Of a stretch of DNA of 26,572 nucleotides, positions 8,026 through 14,200 are shown one piece after another. The notes beneath the pieces were generated by a model that worked only from the letters and a program-made list of their open reading frames with translations, ran no database searches and was not told the DNA's origin. Position 1 is the stretch's first letter. The number at the start of each line of letters is the position of its first letter. The DNA comes from an uncultured Eubacteriales bacterium (lineage in GTDB: Bacteria; Bacillota; Clostridia; Oscillospirales; CAG-272): contig CAKRNO010000019.1 in NCBI GenBank assembly GCA_934371135.1, positions 1 to 26,572 of the forward strand, given 5' to 3'. The translations under genes and the position numbers were made by a program.

Positions 8026-8200
8026 TCCCCCGGCGGGTCTTCCCCGCCCCCGCGCCCCAGTGCTTTTCCTGATAATTCCCCCCGGCGTTTTTTGCCTCGG
8101 TAGCTTTGCCAGGCGGCGCCGCTGTATCGTTTCCCGGCGTGTTTTCCACCGGCGCCCCCAAGCCGCCGGTACCCCCGCCGCCATCCCCCGCGGTATGCGG

Positions 8201-8218
8201 GCGCGCCGGAGGGCGCGC
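8201..8218 (+). other. Perfect GC hairpin just upstream of the ymdB ribosome site
   Basis: GCGCGCC-GGAG-GGCGCGC, a 7-bp all-GC stem, ends about 20 nt before the AAAGGAG site of ymdB. It may affect ymdB translation or mRNA stability; no clear ymdB promoter was found in the 220 bp after the rny terminator. Confidence 0.5.
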
Positions 8219-8248
8219 ACCGCGCTATGAGCACGAAAGGAGCCCCTT

Positions 8249-9031
8249 ATGCGTATTCTGGCACTCGGAGATATCATTGCCCCCGCCGCGGTGGATTTTC
8301 TCGCGGCGAATCTTTGGGAATACCGCCGCCGCGAAAAGATTGATTTCGTGGTCGCCAACGGTGAGAACGCCTCGTTTCTCGGCGGCATCGGGGCAGAAGC
8401 TGCGGAGAAGCTACTCCTTGGCGGCGTGGACGTCATCACCGGCGGCAATCACTCGCTCCAGAACAGGGGCGTCTATCCCCTGCACGAGGAGGAGGAGCGC
8501 GTCCTGCGCCCCATCAACTACCCGGCAGACGTCCCCGGCCGCGGCTATACCCTCTCGGAGGCGAGCGGCGTCCGCGTGCTGGTGGTGAACGCCATGGGTA
8601 CCGCGCTGATCGAGCCGGTGCTCGACAACCCCATTCCCTATATCCGCCGCGTGCTCGCGCGCGAGGCGGGCGCGTTTGACGTCGCGCTCCTCGACCTGCA
8701 CGCCGAGGCGACCGGAGAGAAGCTCGCGGTCGCGCACATCTTTGACGGCAGCTTTGCCGCCGTTTTCGGCACGCACACCCACGTTCCGACCGCCGACCTG
8801 CAGATTCTCCCCCGCGGCACGGGCTACGTCACCGACCTCGGCGCGACTGCTCCCACCGGCGGCATCCTCGGCGTCAGGACCGAGGTCATCTGCGCCCGCA
8901 CCGAGCAGAAGCTCTCCGTACCCTACCGGGTCGCGGACGGCGCCGTCTGCGCCGAGGGCGTGGTTTTTGATATCGACGAGCGTCATAACCGCTGCACCGC
9001 CCTCCGCCGCGTCACCCTCGGTGGGGATTGA
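8249..9031 (+). CDS. ymdB: YmdB-family metallophosphoesterase (2',3'-cyclic nucleotide phosphodiesterase)
   Basis: The 260-residue product belongs to the TIGR00282/YmdB family of di-metal phosphodiesterases. In Bacillus, YmdB hydrolyses 2',3'-cyclic nucleotides and affects biofilm and motility decisions. Metal-ligand motifs seen in order are LGDI (Asp8), NGEN, GGNH, LHAEAT and GTHTHVPTAD; none is missing. The usual TLGNH/MGNH is TGGNHS here. ATG at 8249 has AAAGGAG upstream and starts at the family N-terminus. Its place after rny is the classic arrangement and fits a link to RNA turnover products. Length is normal. Confidence 0.94.
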   Translation: MRILALGDIIAPAAVDFLAANLWEYRRREKIDFVVANGENASFLGGIGAEAAEKLLLGGVDVITGGNHSLQNRGVYPLHEEEERVLRPINYPADVPGRGYTLSEASGVRVLVVNAMGTALIEPVLDNPIPYIRRVLAREAGAFDVALLDLHAEATGEKLAVAHIFDGSFAAVFGTHTHVPTADLQILPRGTGYVTDLGATAPTGGILGVRTEVICARTEQKLSVPYRVADGAVCAEGVVFDIDERHNRCTALRRVTLGGD

Positions 9032-9100
9032 CAACGCTGTCCGAAACACCGGAGCGTACCGTAACGAAACGGGGAAAAGTTCTTCCTCATCGGTAAATAT

Positions 9101-9190
9101 GCGGGGGAGAGCCTTTTTCAGGAAAAGGCTCTCCCCCGCGCCCCCTCTCCAAAACCTTTTTGGGGATTTTTCAGCGGCTGGCGCAGGTGT
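9101..9190 (+). repeat. Family B hairpin-plus-arm element
   Basis: A perfect 17-bp stem (GCGGGGGAGAGCCTTTT at 9101-9117 against 9123-9139, 5-nt loop) is followed by an arm reading CCCCTCTCCAAAACCTTTTT, then GGGGATTTTT and CGGCTGGCGCAGGTGT. It lies 70 nt after the ymdB stop. Confidence 0.8.
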
Positions 9191-9229
9191 AAAGCCCACG
9201 CCGCAAGAAACGGAAGACACATAAAAACA

Positions 9230-9309
9230 GGGAGAGGACTTTTGCAAAAGTCCTCTCCCCGCACCCCTCTTTCAAAAACTTTAAAGCTTTTTGTGGCTGG
9301 CGCGGGTGT
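9230..9309 (+). repeat. Family B hairpin-plus-arm element, tandem copy
   Basis: A perfect palindrome (GGGAGAGGACTTTT arms, 9230-9259) is followed by the arm CCCCTCTTTCAAAAACTTT, then CTTTTTGTGGCTGGCGCGGG. The stem sequence differs from the neighbouring copy while the arm is alike, which implies selection on structure or independent insertion. Confidence 0.8.
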
Positions 9310-9407
9310 TATCCCCGTCGCATAGAACCGAACCGTAGCGTCACGATACCTCCCGCGCGGAACCGTGTCTTCCCGATACACCGTTGCACACCGAAAACCT
9401 CCGCTCC

Positions 9408-9432
9408 GTAGGGGCGACCATCGGTCGCCCGC
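9408..9432 (+). repeat. Family A palindromic repeat, copy 6
   Basis: GTAGGGGCGACCATCGGTCG followed by CCCGC. It is preceded by CCGAAAACCTCCGCTCC, related to the flank of copy 5. Confidence 0.8.
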
Positions 9433-9546
9433 GGTCTCCCTCAAATCATGCCGCTTTTTCTGCTGCCGGGGGCGGGCGCTGCGGCGGCTTTCCGCCGGGA
9501 ACAGGGGAGAGCGCGGCAAAACCCACCGTCAAATAAAAAATAGGTC

Positions 9547-9575
9547 TTGACATCTACGCCTCTCCTTTGTATGAT
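9547..9575 (+). promoter_or_regulatory. Sigma-A promoter of the rubredoxin gene
   Basis: TTGACA (9547-9552), 17-nt spacer, TATGAT (9570-9575). It leaves a leader of about 88 nt that contains a small GC hairpin (CCCCGG...CCGGGG region) before the ribosome site. Confidence 0.85.
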
Positions 9576-9669
9576 ATCTTATGCACCGTATAGGGGCACG
9601 CCCCGGCTGCCCCGGGGTGATAACGTTTCATGATTTGTTGTATCTTTAATTTTCAAAAGGAGAATGATG

Positions 9670-9834
9670 ATGGCGAAGTATGTATGTGACGTCTGCGGCT
9701 GGGAGTACGACCCCCGGGTCGGCGACCCCGAAAACGGCATTGAACCGGGTACACCCTTTGAAGACCTGCCGGACGATTTCACCTGCCCCCTCTGCGGCGC
9801 AGGCAAAGACGAATTCGTAGAAAGCACCCTCTGA
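9670..9834 (+). CDS. Rubredoxin
   Basis: Rubredoxin is a small cytoplasmic electron carrier with one iron held by four cysteines, used in anaerobes for peroxide and superoxide reduction and other redox reactions. The 54-residue product has CDVCGW (Cys6, Cys9) and CPLCGAGK (Cys39, Cys42), plus the typical core YDPRVGDPENGIEPGTPFEDLP. Three ATG codons lie in tandem (9664, 9667, 9670). The third is chosen because it sits 7 nt from GGAG and gives the usual MxKYVC start. The gene has its own promoter and terminator, so it is a single-gene unit. Confidence 0.97.
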   Translation: MAKYVCDVCGWEYDPRVGDPENGIEPGTPFEDLPDDFTCPLCGAGKDEFVESTL

Positions 9835-9840
9835 TCTTCC

Positions 9841-9874
9841 CCGCCGGAGCCGATGGCTCCGGCGGTTCTTTTTT
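9841..9874 (+). terminator. Rho-independent terminator of the rubredoxin gene
   Basis: CCGCCGGAGCC-GAT-GGCTCCGGCGG, an 11-bp perfect stem, followed by TTCTTTTTT. It begins 6 nt after the stop codon. Confidence 0.95.
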
Positions 9875-9894
9875 GCGGGCTTATGCACCAGCCC

Positions 9895-9934
9895 GGCAAA
9901 CCTCTGAATCGGTCGGAGAAACCGATGGTTTGCC
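9895..9934. other. Nested stem-loop between the rubredoxin and RNase J units
   Basis: GGCAAACC (9895-9902) pairs with GGTTTGCC (9927-9934). Inside, ATCGGT (9908-9913) pairs with ACCGAT (9921-9926), leaving a 5-nt one-sided bulge and a 7-nt loop. A neighbouring GGGCT...AGCCC hairpin precedes it. It is not a terminator in either direction. It may be a structured RNA or a repeat element; identity unknown. Confidence 0.5.
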
Positions 9935-10154
9935 TGATGTATTTCCGCAGCCGCGAAAACGCGCGTCCCCTCGAATAAGGGCTGTTCTTGTGTACGGTGA
10001 CAGAGCGTGCGGTAACGAAAAGATAAGCTCCCGTCCCGCGCCGCGGGCCTCGCCCCCGCTCTGCCGTCCTCGCCGCCGCCCGAGGGCATGGTTTTCCCTT
10101 GTCGCTCACCAAAAACTTTACGATGAAAGGATTTTGGCGGCTCCCCCGTCATTT

Positions 10155-10216
10155 CAAAAAGAAAAGGCAACCGACATTGCTGTACCTTTTGTTTGTACAA
10201 CAAAACCGGTTGCCTG
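10155..10216 (-). terminator. Terminator of the RNase J unit
   Basis: On the minus strand AGGCAACCG (10215-10207) pairs with CGGTTGCCT (10173-10165), with an inner TTTTGT/ACAAAA hairpin in the loop. It is followed by TTTCTTTTTG. It lies about 45 nt after the RNase J stop. Confidence 0.8.
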
Positions 10217-10260
10217 TTACGCCCTTATCGGGCGCTTGGTCTGCGCATCTCCCGCCCGCG

Positions 10261-12315
10261 TCAGAGCAGGATGGGGAGAATGAGCGGCGACCGCTTCGTC
10301 AGTCGGTAGCAGTATTTCTGCAACTCGTCCTTCAGCGCCGTCTTGATGGTGTTTTCGTCCACCTTTGTGCGGCGGCGGCCGAGATACCGCTCCAGCACCT
10401 TTTCGGCGAGCGCACGCGCGCCCTCAATCATGCGGTCGGCATCCTTCTCATACACAAAGCCCTTGGTCTGCACCTCGGGGTGCGAGAGGAGCGTCCCCTC
10501 CTCAAAGTCCACGGCGACGGCGACGACGATCACGCCCTCCTCGCCGAGCGTCTTACGCTCGCGGAGCACCACCGCGCCGACGTCTCCGACGCCCGCGCCG
10601 TCGATAAAGACGGAGCCGGACGGCACCGTGCCGTTGAAGCGGAAGCCGTCGCGCGTCACCTCGAGCACCCGCCCGATGTCGCTGATGGCGATATTCTTCG
10701 CGGGGATGCCCATCCCCAGCGCGAGCGCCTTATGCGCCGCGAGGTGGCGGCTCTCGCCGTGCACCGGCATAAAATACTTCGGGCGGACGAGCGCGAGCAT
10801 GAGCTTCAGCTCCTCCTGGCAGGCGTGCCCCGAAACGTGCACCTCCAGCGTGCCCGTGTTGTGCACCTCGATGCCGTTCTTGGTCAGGGTATTGATGACC
10901 TTACCGACCAGCTTCTCATTCCCCGGGATGGGGTGAGAGGACAGGACCACGATGTCCTGCGTCGTCAGCTTGACGCGGTCGCTCTCCCCAAACGCCATGC
11001 GGTAGAGCGCCGACATCGGCTCTCCCTGGCTGCCGGTCGTGATGAGGCAGAGCTGGCTCGGGCGATAGCGCTTCATCTCGCTCGTGTCGATGAGCGTCCC
11101 CTCCGGGACGTGCATATAGCCGAGCTCGTTGGCGGCGCCGACGATGTTCACCATGCTGCGCCCCATGATCGCCACCTTGCGCTTGTGCCGCACGGCGGCG
11201 TCGATGATCTGCTGGACGCGGTGGACGTTCGACGAGAAGGTCGCAATCACGACGCGTTTGTCCGCGTGCCGCGTGAAAATGGTCTCAAAGGAGGTCCCCA
11301 CCGTGCTCTCGGAGGGGGTGTAGCCCGGGCGCTCCGCATTGGTGGACTCGCCCATCATGAGCAGAACGCCTGCGTTCCCGAGCTCACCGATGCGCGTCAG
11401 ATCCATCATACGCCCGTCGATCGGCGATGTATCCAGCTTGAAATCCCCGGTGTGGAACACCATACCGACCGGGGTCGAGATGGCGAGCGCGCACGCGTCG
11501 GGGATGGAATGGTTGACGTGGATGAACTCCACCGAAAAGACGCCGAGCCGCACGGTGTCTCCCGCCTCGACGACGCGCACATCGGCGCGGATAGGGGGTC
11601 TCGCCTCTTTCACCTTGTTGGCGAGGATGCCCGCCGTCAGGCGCGTGCAATACACCGGCACGTTGAGCTGCCCCAGGATGTACGGGATGGAGCCGATATG
11701 GTCCTCGTGACCGTGGGTCACAACGATGCCCTTGACCTTTTCCCGGTTCTTCAGGAGATAGGTAATGTCCGGGATGACGAGGTCGATCCCCAGCATATCC
11801 TCGTCGGGGAATGCGACGCCGCAGTCGATGATGAGGATATTATCCTTCCATTCAAGGAGGGTCATGTTCTTACCGATCTCGCCGAGACCGCCGAGGGAAA
11901 TGACGCGGAGCGATGCCTCCGCCCCGTCCGGGCGGCGCTGGCGCCTGGTCGTGCGCCGCTCGCGCGACGCCTCCGGTGCCCCCGTCTCTGTCGCACTCTC
12001 TGTCATGCGGGGCTCGCGCGCTTCTGCCTCTGCCTGGCGGGATGCCTGTACGCCCGTCTCCGACCGGCGCGCGGGGCGACCGCCCCGCCGGTTGCCCCCG
12101 TTCTGGGGCTTTACGTCCTCGCGGTGCTCCTTATCGAATTGCGCGCCGGGAGTGTTCTGTCCCCGACGAGGCACCGCGCCGTTTTTCGGTCGGGAGCCCC
12201 CGCGGGGGGTATATCGCCGCCCGCCATGGCGGGCGGTGTTTGTGTCACGGCTCGGGGTGTTGCCCGGTTTTTCGGGCGCCGCGCCGTTTTCTTTCTTGAC
12301 TGTTTCTTCTGCCAT
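10261..12315 (-). CDS. rnj: Ribonuclease J with a long basic N-terminal extension
   Basis: RNase J is a metallo-beta-lactamase/beta-CASP enzyme with 5'-to-3' exonuclease and endonuclease activity, central to mRNA decay and rRNA maturation. The 684-residue product starts with about 134 low-complexity residues rich in Arg, Gly, Pro, Asn and Glu (RRYTPRGGSRPKNG, NGGNRRGGRPARR), then the core from SLRVISLGGLGEIGKN. Metal motifs are HGHEDH (201-206), VNHSIPD, HTGDFKLD and the C-terminal PVHGESRHL. The conserved SDSTN reads GESTN here. ATG at 12315 has AGAAAGG 8 nt upstream. A short-start alternative beginning near residue 134 has no ATG that fits, so the extension is likely real. The gene follows the small membrane protein gene by 26 nt and has its own terminator. 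Confidence 0.95.
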   Translation of the reverse strand: MAEETVKKENGAAPEKPGNTPSRDTNTARHGGRRYTPRGGSRPKNGAVPRRGQNTPGAQFDKEHREDVKPQNGGNRRGGRPARRSETGVQASRQAEAEAREPRMTESATETGAPEASRERRTTRRQRRPDGAEASLRVISLGGLGEIGKNMTLLEWKDNILIIDCGVAFPDEDMLGIDLVIPDITYLLKNREKVKGIVVTHGHEDHIGSIPYILGQLNVPVYCTRLTAGILANKVKEARPPIRADVRVVEAGDTVRLGVFSVEFIHVNHSIPDACALAISTPVGMVFHTGDFKLDTSPIDGRMMDLTRIGELGNAGVLLMMGESTNAERPGYTPSESTVGTSFETIFTRHADKRVVIATFSSNVHRVQQIIDAAVRHKRKVAIMGRSMVNIVGAANELGYMHVPEGTLIDTSEMKRYRPSQLCLITTGSQGEPMSALYRMAFGESDRVKLTTQDIVVLSSHPIPGNEKLVGKVINTLTKNGIEVHNTGTLEVHVSGHACQEELKLMLALVRPKYFMPVHGESRHLAAHKALALGMGIPAKNIAISDIGRVLEVTRDGFRFNGTVPSGSVFIDGAGVGDVGAVVLRERKTLGEEGVIVVAVAVDFEEGTLLSHPEVQTKGFVYEKDADRMIEGARALAEKVLERYLGRRRTKVDENTIKTALKDELQKYCYRLTKRSPLILPILL

Positions 12316-12341
12316 TCGTAGCCTTTCTTTATAATGCCCTG

Positions 12342-12614
12342 TTATACGAGGAGCAGCGTGAGCCCGACACCAAGGCAGATGCCGCCCAGCATAAATAAGA
12401 GTGCCGCCCCCCATCGCCGCACCGATACGCGCGGCGCCGATTGGATCGGACGCGTCTCACGCGTCCCGTCGAGCATCCGCTCGACCTCCTCTGCCATCGT
12501 GACCCCGCTCTCGGGCGCAAACGCCCCCGTGCGCACGACGAGAAAAGCCTCCTCGCACCACGAGTTCCCCGGATTTTTGACATGGATCACCTGTTTCTGT
12601 ATCCCGCGCACCAC
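12342..12614 (-). CDS. Small conserved Clostridia-type protein with a C-terminal membrane helix
   Basis: A 90-residue product of unknown function. The N-terminal half (MVRGIQKQVIHVKNPG, then CEEAFLVVR) resembles a small family often seen in Clostridia that starts MVKG...VI.V and has a FEEAIF.(V/L)R motif; this resemblance is from memory, not a search. The C-terminal 20 residues (WGALLF-type, GGICLGVGLTLLLV) form one membrane helix, giving a tail-anchored layout with the N-terminus in the cytoplasm. The start is GTG at 12614 (a second GTG follows), 9 nt after GGAGG. It lies 26 nt upstream of RNase J in the same direction, so the two are probably co-transcribed. A membrane partner for the RNase is a guess only. 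Confidence 0.75.
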   Translation of the reverse strand: MVRGIQKQVIHVKNPGNSWCEEAFLVVRTGAFAPESGVTMAEEVERMLDGTRETRPIQSAPRVSVRRWGAALLFMLGGICLGVGLTLLLV

Positions 12615-12667
12615 CTGATCATACCTCCCCGCATTTTATGCAAGGAGTTTGGTCTTCCGCGCGCCCG

Positions 12668-12697
12668 TTTATACACGCACGCGCAAAAATGGCGCAA
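12668..12697 (-). promoter_or_regulatory. Candidate promoter for the small membrane protein-RNase J unit
   Basis: Minus strand: TTGCGC (12697-12692), 18-nt spacer, TATAAA (12673-12668). The -35 box is weak and the spacer is one longer than ideal. It is supported mainly by position, about 55 nt before the GTG start. Confidence 0.4.
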
Positions 12698-12740
12698 CAA
12701 AACGGTGCCCTGCACCTGCCGCGGCGCGGGATATTGCCCG

Positions 12741-12758
12741 CCGGAGGGGCACCTCCGG
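12741..12758. other. Perfect GC hairpin in the region upstream of the RNase J unit
   Basis: CCGGAGG-GGCA-CCTCCGG, a 7-bp stem with a 4-nt loop. It has no T-run on either side, so it is not a terminator. Role unknown. Confidence 0.45.
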
Positions 12759-13012
12759 TGGATAAGATGCCGCGGCAACGCATCCCGCGGCTGTGCCGCT
12801 GTGCCACCCCTCTGCGGTGGCTGTTTTTCTCTGCCGGCGCCCGTGTACCACCCTTATCCTGCATTTACAGCAGCCGGTCACGCCCCGCCGACATCGCCTG
12901 CCGTCGCAGACCGATGATAAAAACGGTGCGGGTGCCGTCCCGGCTCCGCATACACGCCCCGCCGACGCGATCCGGTTATGACCACGGCGCGGACGGCGCC
13001 ATCTCGGGCGGG

Positions 13013-13453
13013 TCAGCGGTTGAAGAGACGGGAGAAAAGCCCCTTTTTCTTCTTCTCGGGCTCTGCCGCGGCGTGTGCCTCTGCGGCGGGTGCCGTCTCC
13101 GCTTTCTTTTCCGGCGCGGCGGGTTCTTCCTTCCGGGGCGCCTCCTCTTTAACGGGGGGCTCCGCCTTGACAGCCGCCTCCGAAACGGGCACCGTGTTCA
13201 GCATCGGTGCGCCTGCCTCCAGGCTCTGCCGGTACTCCGCGAGCGTCACGGACTTATCGAGCAGGATATCCGTCGGTACCCCAAAGAGATTTCTCATGGC
13301 GAACAGCGTCATCGCCTCGGGATAGGACTGCCCGGTCTCCCATTTGTAGACCGTCTGCCGCGTCACGTTCAGCTCATTCGCGAGCCCTGACTGCGTCAGG
13401 TGGTTCTCGCGGCGAAGCGTCACCAGTTTCTCCTTGAATTCCATCTCTGCCAT
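13013..13453 (-). CDS. XRE-family helix-turn-helix protein with a basic amphipathic tail
   Basis: A 146-residue product in two parts. Residues about 3-65 form an XRE/Cro-type DNA-binding domain (LRRENHLTQSGLANELNVTR, QTVYKWETGQSYPEAMTLFA). Then comes a linker of about 70 residues made almost only of Ala, Glu, Pro and Lys, and a tail KKKKGLFSRLFNR. The tail is basic and amphipathic, like membrane-contact segments such as the GLFSRL start of FtsY. ATG at 13453 has AAAAGGAG 7 nt upstream. It is the last gene of the long dnaA-gyrA series, 51 nt after the lipoprotein gene. The regulator targets are unknown; an effect on its own region is possible. Confidence 0.85.
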   Translation of the reverse strand: MAEMEFKEKLVTLRRENHLTQSGLANELNVTRQTVYKWETGQSYPEAMTLFAMRNLFGVPTDILLDKSVTLAEYRQSLEAGAPMLNTVPVSEAAVKAEPPVKEEAPRKEEPAAPEKKAETAPAAEAHAAAEPEKKKKGLFSRLFNR

Positions 13454-13504
13454 TTGTGTTCTCCTTTTCCTACGCACCCCGTCGGGTGTGAAAAACCTGT
13501 ATTT

Positions 13505-14200
13505 TTATCGATTGCCCGCGTAGCTGAACTTATTGTACGTCCCGCTGTCGAGCCGCCACACCCCGTCCTCCGACAGGGCGAGCTTGATCTCGCGCTGTTT
13601 CTCCTGTACCTCGCCGTCGGCGTTCGTCACCCGGACCGTGACCGAGAGCGTCACGCTCTTTTTGAGCCCGGAGACGTAGGTGATGGTGGAGAGGTCATAC
13701 TCCGACGCGTCCATGTGCAGAACTTCGTCACGCGGCGTCCGGACGCGCACACCGAGATAGGTATCGGTGCCCTTATCATAGACGTCCGTCACATAGGCGT
13801 AGGACGCCATCTGCCCCTCGGCAGCCACCGAGGAAAAGATCGCGCTCCGCTCCACACTGCTGACATAGCGCTCCGTCCAGATCTCACGCATCTTTGCCCT
13901 GATGTCCGCGACGCTCGAAAAACCGAGCGCGGCGAGCGCCTCCATGTCCGCATACGCGTAACCCGCGGTAGTACTCTCCCCGGCCTTCAGGGGCACCCCC
14001 GTGACGTAAAGCAGATCGTCGATCCTGACCGCCTCCGGCAGGAGCTCCGCCGCGCGGGCGACGAGCGCCGCCCGCTCCTCCTCACTGTGTTCCTCACCGC
14101 AGGCGGTGAAGGAGAGGAGGAGCACGGCGACCGAAAGGATGACGGTCAGAAGCCGTGTCAGTCTCCGGGAGGAGCCCGGAAAACCTGTGGTTTTACGCAT
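13505..14200 (-). CDS. Putative lipoprotein of unknown function
   Basis: A 231-residue product with a basic start (MRKTTGFPGSSRRLTR), a hydrophobic stretch (about 17-31) and a lipobox-like LSFTAC with Cys34 as the lipidation site, followed by acidic residues. Phe at -3 of the lipobox is less common than Leu. The rest is a secreted alpha/beta region (RAKMREIWTERYV; EDGVWRLDSGTYNKF at the end) with a loose resemblance to small extracytoplasmic domains found beside peptidoglycan enzymes; I cannot assign a family. The ATG at 14200 lies inside the end of gyrA (ATGCGTAA overlap), implying translational coupling. The frame is open further upstream within gyrA, but only this start gives a signal peptide. 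Confidence 0.75.
   Translation of the reverse strand: MRKTTGFPGSSRRLTRLLTVILSVAVLLLSFTACGEEHSEEERAALVARAAELLPEAVRIDDLLYVTGVPLKAGESTTAGYAYADMEALAALGFSSVADIRAKMREIWTERYVSSVERSAIFSSVAAEGQMASYAYVTDVYDKGTDTYLGVRVRTPRDEVLHMDASEYDLSTITYVSGLKKSVTLSVTVRVTNADGEVQEKQREIKLALSEDGVWRLDSGTYNKFSYAGNR

Larger units (their letters stand above)
9032..9545. other. Gene-free intergenic stretch with tandem family B elements
   Basis: No plausible gene. It contains two family B elements in tandem directly after ymdB, where their hairpins may end its transcript, and one family A palindrome at 9408-9432. Confidence 0.6.
12616..13012. other. 400-bp intergenic region without a gene
   Basis: No gene is supported. It holds a perfect CCGGAGG-GGCA-CCTCCGG hairpin (12741-12758), other GC-rich inverted repeats, and a candidate minus-strand promoter for the RNase J unit. 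A weak 4-bp stem with TTTTT on the minus strand (12917-12940) is the only terminator-like site after the HTH gene. Confidence 0.5.

Noticed and set aside
9646..10203. 185-codon minus-strand frame over the rubredoxin gene
   Set aside because: It overlaps a certain gene with its own promoter and terminator and has no recognisable domain.
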